From: Brevibacillus laterosporus DSM 25
GTDB lineage: Bacteria > Bacillota > Bacilli > Brevibacillales > Brevibacillaceae
Reading direction: 5' to 3'
Length of the DNA stretch: 64,000 bases
Assembly: GCF_002706795.1 (NCBI RefSeq)
Contig: NZ_CP017705.1
Location: 2,637,001-2,701,000 of the forward strand
The notes under the pieces are model-generated. The model saw only the letters and a program-made list of their open reading frames with translations. It did no database searches and was not told the DNA's origin. Position numbers and translations under genes: made by a program. Positions 37,214 through 46,397 of the stretch are shown here, piece after piece; positions within the stretch are counted from its first letter, which is position 1; the number at the start of each line of letters is the position of its first letter.

Positions 37214-37807
37214 TTACATATAAAAGGGAGCATTTACACTATAGTAGCCAGGTATAACGTAAGGCTTAGGAGGAAGACAACGTATAGGTGGTAACTTATC
37301 TAATGAATCGACACCATGTATCATCCAATCACAAGTTGGCCTGCTCCACCAAGTTTTATCATCACCAGGTGTATATCGGCCAACATGAAGATGCGGCCCT
37401 GTAGTATAACCAGAATTATCTACAAAGCCGATTAATTGCCCTCGTTCAACGAAGTCTCCTATCTCTAGTGGAAGCTTAATCTCAAACATACGGAATGGAT
37501 AACGTATGGAATACCTGGGAATAACCTTGTTAGCTCGTGTCATGTGATTGTACTCTGTGAAAAAACCATCTTGACCTCGGACCACAACATTATTAGCATG
37601 TTGTGGGCAGTTTGAAGTTGGACAATGGAGTCTGTTTGTTCTTACATCAGCTATTACACCTGATTCCATAGCATAAACTGGTGTGCCAAATGTAATGCCT
37701 GGAAACACCAAGTCTTTTGAACCTGGATGTCCTGGATGGCAGCCAAAGCCCGGCGAGATGGTGACTTTTTCAGTCGTTCTAAATGGATGTCTACAGTATA
37801 TTGTCAT
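37214..37807 (-). CDS. M23/LytM-type metallopeptidase-like protein
   Basis: 197 residues. The GTPVYAMESGVIADV start of the M23 fold and TTGPHLHVGRY (H-x-H zinc motif) are visible. The first zinc-ligand motif (HxxxD, usually ahead of YxxYxHL) is represented by EYNHMTRAN. No signal peptide or wall-binding domain, and eight Cys are unusual for the family. Probably an endopeptidase acting on peptidoglycan cross-bridges, perhaps released by another route. It follows a small unknown gene on the same strand. Confidence 0.72.
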   Translation of the reverse strand: MTIYCRHPFRTTEKVTISPGFGCHPGHPGSKDLVFPGITFGTPVYAMESGVIADVRTNRLHCPTSNCPQHANNVVVRGQDGFFTEYNHMTRANKVIPRYSIRYPFRMFEIKLPLEIGDFVERGQLIGFVDNSGYTTGPHLHVGRYTPGDDKTWWSRPTCDWMIHGVDSLDKLPPIRCLPPKPYVIPGYYSVNAPFYM

Positions 37808-37822
37808 AAGTTTATCTCTCCT

Positions 37823-38092
37823 CTAATAAATGATGTTTTCAGTATATTCGACATTATTTTGTCCAGATTGTGGGCTATTGTGGATTTTATATAAAATCAC
37901 AATGTTTATAAAAAAGATATGATGTATGTTTGAAAAGAGCCATGCAAGGGTTCGCTTCTCACTATCGGTTAGCTCACGACCTAGACCATCCTGGATGGCA
38001 ATGAGCCGTTCGGCACACTGCGCGTATTTCTCAAGTGTTTCAGGTTTCAAGCGGGGATCTCTATCTATAAAGTACTTTTTTATATCGAACAT
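37823..38092 (-). CDS. hypothetical protein, 89 residues
   Basis: The first ~55 residues (MFDIKKYFIDRDPRLKPETL ... RELTDSEKRTLAWLF) look like a folded helical domain. The last ~35 are hydrophobic, low-complexity and may result from a truncation. AGAGAGGA lies upstream of the ATG. Sixteen bases before the M23 gene. Family not recognised. Confidence 0.45.
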   Translation of the reverse strand: MFDIKKYFIDRDPRLKPETLEKYAQCAERLIAIQDGLGRELTDSEKRTLAWLFSNIHHIFFINIVILYKIHNSPQSGQNNVEYTENIIY

Positions 38093-38228
38093 ATTTATTT
38101 ACCATTCCTCTCTTTTTAAGTCACATATAAGTATTTTTCATCAAAACCTCTGTTTTCTCGCTAAAGGATTCGACAAAGCCGACACGTAATAACGTAATAA
38201 CGTAATAAGGGAAGCGAGGCGAGGATAG

Positions 38229-38426
38229 TTGATAAAAAGTCGGTTGAAAGTGATTTTGGCCGAGCGAAACATGCAACAGCAAGATTTACTTAGGCTGATG
38301 AAAAAACCAGTTTCTCACGGCGCTATGAGCAAGATAGTAAATGGGACAACCCCTAAGCTGGAAACAGCAGCGGATATAGCGCAAGCATTAAACGTACATA
38401 TAGACGATATTTGGTTCCTGGAATGA
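38229..38426 (+). CDS. small Cro/CI-type helix-turn-helix regulator
   Basis: 65 residues covering one XRE domain: MQQQDLLRLMKKPVSHGAMSKIVNGTTPKLETAADIAQAL. TTG start at 38229 with GAGGCGAGGA upstream. Its stop overlaps the next start in an ATGA, so the two are co-translated. Divergent from the 37823/37214 operon and may control it. Confidence 0.78.
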   Translation: MIKSRLKVILAERNMQQQDLLRLMKKPVSHGAMSKIVNGTTPKLETAADIAQALNVHIDDIWFLE

Positions 38427-38725
38427 AGATTTTTTATTCGGACAAGCAATATATTCCTGACAGGAACATGCACTGTACCATCAAGATTAAGGAGCTGGTG
38501 CAGATGTGGATCGTTCACCAACGTATGGCAGAGCTTTGGTTCATCAATAAGAAGAGAGAACTAACTGACTCAGAATTAACAGAAAAGAACCATTGTCTGA
38601 GTGCAAACGCTCAAAGAGCTTGGGAAATTGCAAAACTTAAAAACTTATCTTTGATCGCCAGTCTGACGAACGACATGGACTGGCAGCACGAGCTATGTTC
38701 AAGGATAGAGAAGATAGAGAGATGA
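38423..38725 (+). CDS. hypothetical protein, 100 residues
   Basis: Helical protein, with IKELVQMWIVHQRMAELWF, ELTDSELTEKNHCL and DMDWQHELCSRIEKI. Proteins of this look accompany small regulators in Bacillus phages and elements; no function known. ATG at 38423 overlapping the regulator stop. Confidence 0.6.
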   Translation: MKIFYSDKQYIPDRNMHCTIKIKELVQMWIVHQRMAELWFINKKRELTDSELTEKNHCLSANAQRAWEIAKLKNLSLIASLTNDMDWQHELCSRIEKIER

Positions 38726-38756
38726 AAACGGGAGCCACTTTCATATTGAAAAGGGA

Positions 38757-38783
38757 CTGACAACTGACAACCAAATTGACAAC
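38757..38783 (+). repeat. TTGACAAC arm-type repeats, right end of element 2
   Basis: CTGACAACTGACAACC and ATTGACAAC: three copies just left of site C, matching the pair right of site B (29171). Confidence 0.5.
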
Positions 38784-38900
38784 GCCACTAAGTTTTTTAA
38801 ATGAACTAGAATGATAGGTGTTATAAATCAAAGTCTATTCCACCTTGATTTTCCGCACTTCTGTAACACGGAATTCAAGGTGGAACAGCTATACCCCCAA

Positions 38901-38936
38901 ACGGGGCATGTGGAGTGTTCAGTGTTACTAACTTGG
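38901..38936 (+). repeat. att-like site C: degraded rlmD-end copy
   Basis: ACGGGGCATGTGGAGTGTTC matches site B for the first 15 bases and then drifts (GTGTTACTAACTTGG against GTGGCTTTGCTTACATTGA). Confidence 0.6.
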
Positions 38937-38965
38937 CGGGGGAAAGAGTAATCCCCCGCTTTTTC
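38936..38965 (+). terminator. hairpin next to the serine recombinase gene end
   Basis: GCGGGGGA/TCCCCCGC perfect 8-bp stem followed by TTTTT on the plus strand. Confidence 0.6.
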
Positions 38966-40490
38966 ATGCCCCGATATTTAAGGGGCGGGCTATGTTGTAG
39001 TGAATCTTGATACTGCCGTCATTATGAACTTCAATCTTATGAATGAGTTTTTGGATGACTTGTTTTAGTATCTGCTCGTCTTTAATGTCCAGCTTAGCAA
39101 TTTTGTTGATTTGCCGTTGGAAGTCTTGCAAATAGCGATCTGTATCTTTCTTTGATTCGATCATTCTTTCTAGCTCAACCTTATGTTCAGTTAAACGCCT
39201 TTGTTCGGCCTCAATGACTGCGTTGGTTGATCTAAATTGTTCAATTCCAACTATCTTCTGTTGGAACAATGAGAGTAAGGAGCGGAATTCACTGTCTAAT
39301 TTGGCAAGTTGTTTGTTTACTCCTTGTAACTCTTTCGAATAAGAGTTTTGATGGAGTTCGATTTCCCCGCCGACAACTCTGTATAGTTGTTCCAATTTCA
39401 AATTATTTGAGATTAGCTCATGTAAGTCGTCAATTACAATCTGACGAAGTTTCTGGTTTCCAATAATGTGAGAAGAGCAATATGAAGAGGTATGTTTAAC
39501 ATAACCGCCGCAAACGTAGGCCCCGCCTTCTCGTTTGTTTCGATCTTTGCGGAACATCATGCCTTTACCACAGTCAGCACAGCAGGCAATATGTGCAAAG
39601 AGACTTTCTCGTCCATTACTTTTATGTCTGCCCTTTGTTCTCATCTTTTCCAAGGCGGCAAGAAGCTCTTCTTTTGTAATAATGGCAGGGTGAGCATTTT
39701 CGATTACGACTTGCTTATCTGGCTCTATGGCTCTTCGTTTCTTTGATATGAAATCAATAGTTTCTTCACGATGGTGGACAAGTGCTCCTGTATAAACGAC
39801 ATTTTCCAAGATGACACGAATACTACTTTCATGCCACATAGTCCCTGCATTACTACCGCCTGATACTGCTCTAGGGGTTGGGATTTTACGTGTATTGAGA
39901 AAACTGGCGATCCTATACCATCCCCAACCTTTATAAAGGTACAGATCAAAAATTTCCCTGACGATTAGGCTGTATTGCTCGTCTAAGACTAACTGACCAT
40001 TTTCCCCTCGTCTATATCCGTAGGCGACTAATGATGCTTGATACTTGCCTAAACGTGCGCTAGTCTGCCTTCCAATCTTAATACGGTCTGAGAGCTTTCG
40101 GCTTTCCTCCTCAGCTAAAATGGCTTTCAGCCTAAACATAAGCTTCGTATCACTCGTACTAGTATCATAGTTATCTTCAGGGAAAATAAGTCGGATGCCC
40201 AGGCGTTCAAGTTCATCTGCTACAGTCATACTTTCAACAGAGTTTCTACCGAACCGAGAAACAGATTTGGCTATAACAGCATCGAACTTTCTTTTAGCGT
40301 CATGTATCAACTGTTGGATGGCTTTGCGCTTTGAAAAAGTCGTCCCACTTACGCCATCATCAATATATGTTTTGGTTAACTGCCAACCTTTTTCGGCTAC
40401 AATTCCCGTAGTGAATGCTATTTGATTATCAAGACTGTTACGCTGTTCATCTCTTTTTGTGCTAACCCTTGCGTATATTGCACAGCGCAT
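38964..40490 (-). CDS. large serine recombinase
   Basis: 508 residues. N-terminal resolvase domain with the nucleophile Ser10 in YARVSTKRDEQRNS, ...SVSRFGRNS and the EEESRKLSDRIK helix, a recombinase domain (GYRRGENGQL), a zinc ribbon with CCADCGKGMMFRK...YVCGGY, and a coiled-coil tail (about 365-470). This is the architecture of phage/ICE integrases such as those of TP901-1 type. Its end lies 28 bases from the degraded att-like site C. Starts with GGAGGATAAATAG before ATG 40490. It probably served its own element with a different att site. Confidence 0.9.
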   Translation of the reverse strand: MRCAIYARVSTKRDEQRNSLDNQIAFTTGIVAEKGWQLTKTYIDDGVSGTTFSKRKAIQQLIHDAKRKFDAVIAKSVSRFGRNSVESMTVADELERLGIRLIFPEDNYDTSTSDTKLMFRLKAILAEEESRKLSDRIKIGRQTSARLGKYQASLVAYGYRRGENGQLVLDEQYSLIVREIFDLYLYKGWGWYRIASFLNTRKIPTPRAVSGGSNAGTMWHESSIRVILENVVYTGALVHHREETIDFISKKRRAIEPDKQVVIENAHPAIITKEELLAALEKMRTKGRHKSNGRESLFAHIACCADCGKGMMFRKDRNKREGGAYVCGGYVKHTSSYCSSHIIGNQKLRQIVIDDLHELISNNLKLEQLYRVVGGEIELHQNSYSKELQGVNKQLAKLDSEFRSLLSLFQQKIVGIEQFRSTNAVIEAEQRRLTEHKVELERMIESKKDTDRYLQDFQRQINKIAKLDIKDEQILKQVIQKLIHKIEVHNDGSIKIHYNIARPLNIGA

Positions 40491-40525
40491 AGCTATTTAT
40501 CCTCCTTTTCAGGACTCTAATTTCG

Positions 40526-40584
40526 CTATACGATATGCCCCCACCAATGTTAAGCCTTAACAATCCCCTTAATGTCTCGTATAG
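40526..40584. promoter_or_regulatory. inverted repeat upstream of serine recombinase
   Basis: CTATACGA (40526-40533) and TCGTATAG (40577-40584) flank GTTAAGCCTTAAC. Candidate operator or recombination site for the recombinase. Confidence 0.35.
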
Positions 40585-40606
40585 AGCCAATGAGGGGGTG
40601 GAACGA

Positions 40607-40726
40607 ATGAATAAAGCACAACATGAATTTGTCGGTAGTCAGCCCCTTCAGGATGTTTTGGGGGAACTTGTTATTGCTTTAATTAAGTCTGGATTGATTT
40701 CTATAGACGATGACACCGATAAGTGA
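40607..40726 (+). CDS. small protein, 39 residues
   Basis: ATG 40607 with a strong GAGGGGGTGG; ends DDDTDK. Product MNKAQHEFVGSQPLQDVLGE... is partly hydrophobic in the middle. No homologue recognised. It is the only supported frame between the two recombinase genes. Confidence 0.4.
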   Translation: MNKAQHEFVGSQPLQDVLGELVIALIKSGLISIDDDTDK

Positions 40727-40789
40727 ATTTTAAATGTTTCGGGGCACTGTATTTACAGTGTCCATTTCTGCGTATTTCTGCTAGAACAT

Positions 40790-41576
40790 TCATGAAATAA
40801 TTGGCGTATGACATCCCTGAGCTTCTACATTCCCATAGAAATATAAGCCCCTATAGAAATCCTCGCGGTCTAAGATTCGCTTTACCTGAACTTTAGTGAA
40901 TCGGCTACCTTGCTTTGTTTTATAACCATCGTAATTTAATTGATAAGCTAGTTCGGACAATGACCATTTTGGGAACAGCTCCCGTAGTTCAAACAACCGT
41001 CGAACGGCTAACGCTTCATCCCAGTTAATTTCAATCGACTTCTGTCCCTTTTTGGCATTATACCCATAAGCAACTCGCCCCCCTGCGTAACCTCCTTGTT
41101 GAGCCTTCTTACGTCGTCCACGACTAAGTTTGAGAGCTATCTCTAACCTCTGATATTGGTCTAAAAGCTCCATCATACCGATGACAAGGAAAATCACTAG
41201 GGTCATTAGTATTGATGCTGTAGAAGGGCTGTTCTATGGCTTTAACATCGACTTTGTGCCGTTTAAGCTCTCGTTGAATCAACACTTTGACTATATCCGA
41301 ACGCCAAAGGCGGGAAGTATTCAGGACAACAACATATTTTACGTCCTGCCATTTCAAGTCAGTTAACATTTCCTGCAAGCCTTCACGTTCTATTGTTAGC
41401 TCGTCCTCATCCACCTTTGCCCCTGAAATGCCTTCATCTTTGTAGATGTCCAGCAGTTCAAGGTTGTGGAGGTTACAAAACCGCTGTATTTCTTCCGTTT
41501 GGTAACTAAGGGAGTAGCCGTCCTTGACTTGTCCCTTTGTTGAAACACGAACATAACCGACAACACGATCTTTCAT
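40790..41576 (-). pseudogene. serine recombinase disrupted by one extra base
   Basis: The first 130 or so residues (VVGYVRVSTKGQVKDGYSLS, catalytic Ser in RVSTKG; VVLNTSRLWRSD) continue without loss of sense in a second frame (IGMMELLDQYQRLEIALKLS ... GGRVAYGYNAKKGQ). The break is at about 41185: GATTTTCCTTGTC where GATTTTCTTGTC would keep the frame. The gene also lacks its C-terminal zinc ribbon. Could be a sequencing error, but the missing C-terminus supports decay. Confidence 0.8.
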
Positions 41577-42251
41577 AAGTCATCCCTCGTTTCGTAAATT
41601 ACGGTTATCGTAACGCCCTTAGAATAATCACCCGCCACACACATGGCCCAGTAATGAAAATGGGCGATTGGAGGGTAGATCACAAGCTTGCAATATGCTG
41701 TTGTCAAAGGGCGAAACAAAATTGCTGAGGGATTAGATAAACACATGGAATATTGAGTGTAAAGGGGCTACAGACGGTTTGAATATATTTTCAAAATGAA
41801 TCTGCGTACAAACTTCATACCCGCCCCAGTGCCTAGGCAAAGAAAGGACCGCCCTCTCGGGCGCTGGGGCGGCATGATTCCTACGGGAAATTTTCTGAGC
41901 AAGTTTGGTGCGTGGCGGAGGGGAGGGGGTTCTTTTTTGGTACTAGTGAATAGAGTCTTTTCAGTTTACTTCTTTCTTAGCTTCTTCCTCGATTTTTTAT
42001 TCCTCCTCGGAAGCGGTAGTCTAAATAGTATTGATTCATAGTCTTTACTGATATTGATAACTGATATTAGTATGTATGCGAAAATCAAAGGGTAGTATGC
42101 ATGAATGCAAGCCAACGTGCAATTATGCACATTACCCTTTCAAAATTATGCTGCAAACTTTTACAAATTCAATGGTATCTAAAAGGGAAGATCATCATCG
42201 TCATCTGGCAAAGTTGGCCTACTGTTGTTCACTTTATTTTTTCTTCTGTAG
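41577..42251. other. 675-base gap with GC-rich hairpin, candidate origin
   Basis: No supported gene. Between 41840 and 41935 the DNA is GC-rich, with CCGCCC/GGGCGG arms and GCGTGGCGGAGGGGAGGGGG, in contrast to the A+T-rich surroundings. It lies beside the replication-like gene at 42252 and may be an origin or transfer site. Confidence 0.35.
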
Positions 42252-42911
42252 TTACGTCCTTTTTTCGATTCTTTCTTTTTTTTCTATTGCCACTTTTATT
42301 TCCTCTTCCCAGTTTATCGCCAAAAATTGCGTGGTTATCTGTTCAACATAATTTTTCATGTAGTTCAAGAATTCTAAAATGGCATCCTCCTCACGGGCAA
42401 AGCCCATTTCCTGTTGCAGTTTAATTAGAAATTTGCCGTAGAGGTCATTCTCGTTAGAGGTTTTTACATTAACGAATTGTAGCAACTGATTTGCCCACTC
42501 AGCGCCCATTGAATCATGGAGTTTTTTTCTAATCACTCTAATAGCAAAGAAAAACCACTCACTAAGAATAAGATATACGTTATTCTTCAAATCAAAGGAT
42601 GGGAAATAGATTTTGGACTTTCCTTTCCCTCCTCTGCTTTTGATAAATCCTTTTTGCTCTAAGCTTTTCAGGTGTTTACTGACCGTTGACGCAGAAATTC
42701 CTAAATATAGTGCTAATGTTTGTTGTGTTGGAAAAGCATAGCCTTTTTCCTCGTTAAAATGACTGTAAATCTCGAAAAGAACTAATTTCTCCTCTTGGGG
42801 TACCCTTATACACCTTCTGACACAGTTTGGGGTTATTACATATCCCCTATTGCTGCAAATCTCGAAATCAGCTCCTTCTGCAAGTATCATCAAGTAATCT
42901 GGCATCTTCAT
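42252..42911 (-). CDS. replication-initiator-like winged-helix protein
   Basis: 219 residues. Central helix-turn-helix (LFEIYSHFNEEKGYAFPTQQ; LYLGISASTVSKHLKSLEQKGF) of the HTH_36/Rep type used by plasmid and ICE initiators, followed by an unrecognised helical C-terminus ending basic. The start is ATG 42911 because AAGGAGGAAGAG precedes it. The frame is open another 30 codons upstream, through the terminator, without a ribosome site. Confidence 0.65.
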   Translation of the reverse strand: MKMPDYLMILAEGADFEICSNRGYVITPNCVRRCIRVPQEEKLVLFEIYSHFNEEKGYAFPTQQTLALYLGISASTVSKHLKSLEQKGFIKSRGGKGKSKIYFPSFDLKNNVYLILSEWFFFAIRVIRKKLHDSMGAEWANQLLQFVNVKTSNENDLYGKFLIKLQQEMGFAREEDAILEFLNYMKNYVEQITTQFLAINWEEEIKVAIEKKERIEKRT

Positions 42912-42981
42912 TTTCTCTTCCTCCTTAGTTAGCTGTCTTACTTTCTCTATACGACTTGCAAATCTGACAGTTAAGATTATC

Positions 42982-43012
42982 AAAAAATAACCCCCGCACA
43001 ATGGCGGGGGAA
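42982..43012 (-). terminator. terminator of the small 43.0-43.6 kb operon
   Basis: CCCCCGC (42991-42997) and GCGGGGG (43004-43010); on the minus strand followed by TTATTTTTTG. Confidence 0.75.
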
Positions 43013-43017
43013 TAGGT

Positions 43018-43314
43018 TTATCGAAACAACTTCAAATATTTTTTGTAGTAGTCAGCATGATAATCAGATAACTGCCAACCGTACTGATTAAGGAACCGAG
43101 CAACCTTCGCTAATACTTCATTTCGATGGACGACGTCATTGTGTTTGGATTTGGCGAGGTAATGAGCAAGGCTGATCTCTACCTGATCCTGTGATAACGT
43201 GTCTTTGATGTGTTTGACGAATATTTGGGCAAGTTCGTCAAGATCAAATCCATGACCGAGCACGTTCTCGCGCCGCATCAGGGATAGAACAGTATCTAAC
43301 GGCAACCTTTTCAT
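43018..43314 (-). CDS. hypothetical protein, 98 residues
   Basis: Charged helical protein (MKRLPLDTVLSLMRRENVLG start, YYKKYLKLFR end) without recognised family. Start at ATG 43314, overlapping the previous stop as ATGA, with GGGAGAAC upstream. The frame continues further upstream but without a start signal. Second gene of a two-gene operon. Confidence 0.55.
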   Translation of the reverse strand: MKRLPLDTVLSLMRRENVLGHGFDLDELAQIFVKHIKDTLSQDQVEISLAHYLAKSKHNDVVHRNEVLAKVARFLNQYGWQLSDYHADYYKKYLKLFR

Positions 43315-43577
43315 GGATTCGTTCTCCCTTCTGTCACGGCAGCGGGGGTATGAAGCTCTTGTTCGGCTTTCCATCTACGCCATCTAAGATACTGAGCCTG
43401 ATTGTCTTTTTCATTGTAGCCATTTTGAACCATGACACACATGATTTTTTGTGGGATTGAGGAAGTATAGCCGTACAGACAATCTTTAAGTCTTTGGAAT
43501 GATATACCGTGTAATACTGCAAATGTATTGTGAGTAAAGCGAGTTTTTGCAATGAACTCTTTGACGGGATGAATCAT
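43311..43577 (-). CDS. hypothetical protein, 88 residues
   Basis: Basic protein with IAKTRFTHNTFAVLHGISFQ and KDCLYGYTSSIPQKI, which has the look of a helix-turn-helix-like DNA-binding fold. ATG preceded by AGGAGCTGAATTGA. Overlaps the next gene by 4 bases. No function known. Confidence 0.55.
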   Translation of the reverse strand: MIHPVKEFIAKTRFTHNTFAVLHGISFQRLKDCLYGYTSSIPQKIMCVMVQNGYNEKDNQAQYLRWRRWKAEQELHTPAAVTEGRTNP

Positions 43578-43815
43578 TTCAATTCAGCTCCTATTCTTTG
43601 TAGTGTCTATATATAGATTAGGCAGTCAGATATAGGAGATAACATAGGAATATATTCTTTCTAGGGATAAAATCTTGAAATTGTCATATTTGAGAGAAAA
43701 AAGCTTGGCTTCGCTATATCAATTTACTTCTATTTCTGGTGTGTGGTGCGCTTTTGTAAGAATGAATTGTTCGCACCGTAACGCATCAAATGTAGTTATG
43801 AACTTACTATTTTTG

Positions 43816-43821
43816 TATAAT
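43816..43821 (+). promoter_or_regulatory. probable -10 box of the SEC-C gene
   Basis: TATAAT (TTGTATAATAG) lies 40 bases before the GTG start at 43861; the -35 is not clear. Confidence 0.4.
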
Positions 43822-43860
43822 AGAAGTAATTGGAAAACGGAAAAGGAAGAGTGATAGATT

Positions 43861-44865
43861 GTGGGGAAATCGTCTAAGAAGAGGCGCAGTCAAAAGCCTG
43901 ATCAATATACTTCATTTGGTCCATTCGAAATGGCCCAATTCGGAAATACAGTTGTTATGAGGAACAACATGAGTGAGGAAGATCATGAACGATTTATGGC
44001 TAAGCTTGCAGGTGATTTTCCAGACACCTACAAAAAGATTGATGAACTGGTAAAAAGCATTCGTAGTTTAGTTGTAAGATGTGATCCTCTTCAATTATTG
44101 GTTCAGGGGTATTATGGGATGTTGGTTTCAATGCTTGATAAATCTTCTGAATTTCAGCATGACTTTAATGATACAGTTGCCGTAAGAATGGTTGATTATG
44201 TACAAAGCATAATAGTTTCAACTCCCCCTCTTGAAAGAAGAGAGGAGCTAGACGCCCAAGTAATAAGTGAGTTATCGACAAAGGTATCCGAGCTTTACAG
44301 TAGTTTTCATTATTTTCACATGACTCACAGTGCATATTTAAAAGAAAATGATCCTAATTATGATCCTGAGTACGATATGCTGTATGTCCAAGCTCAGGAA
44401 TTAAGAACTACAGTTAGAGGCGATAGGTATGCTGTTCATGAAATCAAGCATTTACGTGATTTATTATCGCCACATGGTGATATATTTACTGAATTGTTCA
44501 ATATTGGGATTGAGGAATTTTTGAGTGGAATAAGAAAGTTACAATTTTCTTTAATGCAAGGATTTAATCAACTCATGTTAGATATGGAGGAGTTAAGAGA
44601 ACAGACTTTAGAAGCAGTCGAGCGAAAATTAGCGACAGAACTGACATTTAGAGATCCAAGAGAAGCAATGGACGCAGTAGTAAATGAAAAAGGCTTAGGA
44701 GAATTAAAGGAATCTGTAACCAATAGGTTATTTGGTTTTGATCTGTTTGATGTTAGAAAAATAACAGGATTACCTGATTCCTTGTTAAGGGAATTAGCGT
44801 GGGAGCCTGGAGAAGAGAAAGACTTTTTCGCAGCTGGAGAGTATGCTGGGTGGCCTCTAAGATGA
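43861..44865 (+). CDS. N-terminal half of a SEC-C/nuclease protein, cut by in-frame TGA
   Basis: 334 residues up to TGA 44863-44865. The reading frame stays open beyond the stop for 26 codons and joins the next frame (44944-46302) without a shift, giving an 813-residue protein if the TGA were read. The N-terminal half is helical, with no recognised domain (coiled stretch about 235-275). GTG start at 43861 after AAAAGGAAGAG. Whether the two halves are made separately, or the gene is dead, is open. Confidence 0.75.
   Translation: MGKSSKKRRSQKPDQYTSFGPFEMAQFGNTVVMRNNMSEEDHERFMAKLAGDFPDTYKKIDELVKSIRSLVVRCDPLQLLVQGYYGMLVSMLDKSSEFQHDFNDTVAVRMVDYVQSIIVSTPPLERREELDAQVISELSTKVSELYSSFHYFHMTHSAYLKENDPNYDPEYDMLYVQAQELRTTVRGDRYAVHEIKHLRDLLSPHGDIFTELFNIGIEEFLSGIRKLQFSLMQGFNQLMLDMEELREQTLEAVERKLATELTFRDPREAMDAVVNEKGLGELKESVTNRLFGFDLFDVRKITGLPDSLLRELAWEPGEEKDFFAAGEYAGWPLR
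44863..44865 (+). other. in-frame TGA dividing the SEC-C gene
   Basis: Codons before (WPLR) and after (LPIEVRPFICIDNNYY) continue in one frame; (44944-43861) is divisible by three. Either a recent nonsense mutation (CGA or TGG to TGA) or a read-through site. Confidence 0.75.
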
Positions 44866-44943
44866 TTACCTATTGAGGTTAGGCCATTTATTTGTATTGA
44901 TAATAATTACTACTGCTTTGATCTGTATAGTTTATTTGATAAT

Positions 44944-46302
44944 TTGTACAGAGTTATTCAAAGATTAATACTCCGTCTAAAGCCAGAATATAAGCAAGAA
45001 TGGAACACAAAGCAGAAGGAAGTTTCTGAAGAACTCCCCTTCAGATTATTTTGTAATCTGTTAAGTGGGGCTGAAGTCTTCCAATCCATTTATTATCCTA
45101 GCAGTACAGGTAAGTCAGGAAAGAAGGAATGGTGCGAAAACGATGGAATTATCATTTTTGACGACCATCTTATAGTCATTGAAGTTAAAGCGGGGTCTTT
45201 TACGTATACACCACCTAGTACCGATTTCCCTGCTTACATTCAGTCTATAAAGACTCTTATTAAAAGCCCGAGGGATCAAGCTAAACGTTTTATTGATTAT
45301 TTATTTAGTGCAGACACTGTTACAATTTATGATGAACAGCATAATCCAATACGGAATCTAAGGAGTTCGGATTTTAGACAAGTTACCATATGTGGTATTA
45401 CAATCGATAATTTTAATTCTTTTGCCGCTAGAGCATCAAAACTTACTCCACTTGGGGTTGAACTCAACCTAACGCCAGTATGGAGTATCTCAGTTGACGA
45501 CTTAAGGGTTTATTTAGACTACTTTGACTCTCCAAGTAAGTTTACACACTTTATTGAACAAAGATATGAAGCTGCTCAATCAGAAGAAATCGAATTATTT
45601 GATGAACTAGATCATTTGGGTATGTATATTAAGCATAATCACTATGTTACTAGAGCACAAGAAAGCGGTGGACGTCGAGTTTTATGGCATGGGTATCGTG
45701 AAGAATTGGATAACTACTTTGTGAAATTAATTTTTGATGAAGAAACACCTGATAAACCCAAACAAAATATCCCAGTCATGATAGAAGATATAATTAAGAT
45801 GCTGGATAATCAAGCAAAAAAGGGAAGATGTAAAGTTGTAAGTTCTCTCCTTGATTTAGATGGAGAAACTAGAGATCAAATAGATACACAAATTAAAACT
45901 GTTTTAAAAAGGCAAAGTGAAACTAGAAGATTAATGCCGCTGAGCTTATTTGGAGAAGCGAAGATAACCATTGCTTGTAATCAAGAAGGCATAACTTCTT
46001 TTTCAAATGAGTATGTCAATGACTATATACTGGCTACATTACTTAGAACAAACGATAGTGAAAGGTTAGGTCTTTATCTGACTTATTCAACCGATGGTGT
46101 ATTGATTGATGTTGACTTTTCTTATCTAACAAAAGATGACATACCAGATGCAAGAAAAGAGGAGATTGAAAAAAAGTCAGTCGAATATGCGGAATCAAGA
46201 ATTGCATCGTTTAAAAAACAAACTGGGGCTAATAAAATCGGTCGAAACGATTTATGTCCATGTGGCAGTGGGAAGAAATATAAGAGGTGTTGTAGCAACT
46301 GA
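44944..46302 (+). CDS. C-terminal half: PD-(D/E)XK/NERD-like nuclease with SEC-C zinc motif
   Basis: 452 residues from the first available start (TTG 44944). A nuclease-like core NDGIIIFDDHLIVIEVKAG (Asp ~67, Glu 80, Lys 82) matches the D-(X)n-E-x-K pattern of the PD-(D/E)XK/NERD fold. The extreme C-terminus GRNDLCPCGSGKKYKRCC is a SEC-C zinc-binding motif. No ribosome site is seen before the TTG, so free expression is doubtful and read-through or decay more likely. Followed by the 46.4-49.0 kb pair on the same strand. Confidence 0.75.
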   Translation: MYRVIQRLILRLKPEYKQEWNTKQKEVSEELPFRLFCNLLSGAEVFQSIYYPSSTGKSGKKEWCENDGIIIFDDHLIVIEVKAGSFTYTPPSTDFPAYIQSIKTLIKSPRDQAKRFIDYLFSADTVTIYDEQHNPIRNLRSSDFRQVTICGITIDNFNSFAARASKLTPLGVELNLTPVWSISVDDLRVYLDYFDSPSKFTHFIEQRYEAAQSEEIELFDELDHLGMYIKHNHYVTRAQESGGRRVLWHGYREELDNYFVKLIFDEETPDKPKQNIPVMIEDIIKMLDNQAKKGRCKVVSSLLDLDGETRDQIDTQIKTVLKRQSETRRLMPLSLFGEAKITIACNQEGITSFSNEYVNDYILATLLRTNDSERLGLYLTYSTDGVLIDVDFSYLTKDDIPDARKEEIEKKSVEYAESRIASFKKQTGANKIGRNDLCPCGSGKKYKRCCSN

Positions 46303-46397
46303 AGATAATATTTAATGAGAATCGCGAGTGTAACTTTCCTTGAGTTACCATTGACACTTATATAAATCATGAGAATAAAATCAGGATGGTGATTTTT

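Noticed and set aside
41796..42041. Open frame over the GC-rich block
   Set aside because: No start signal; the frame reflects the biased composition of the block.
42076..42424. Two Phe/Ser-rich plus-strand frames opposite the initiator-like gene
   Set aside because: They are antisense shadows of the minus-strand gene with no ribosome site and biased composition.
46230..46302. SEC-C tail as evidence for a SecA protein
   Set aside because: SEC-C motifs occur on many proteins; no SecA motor domain is present.
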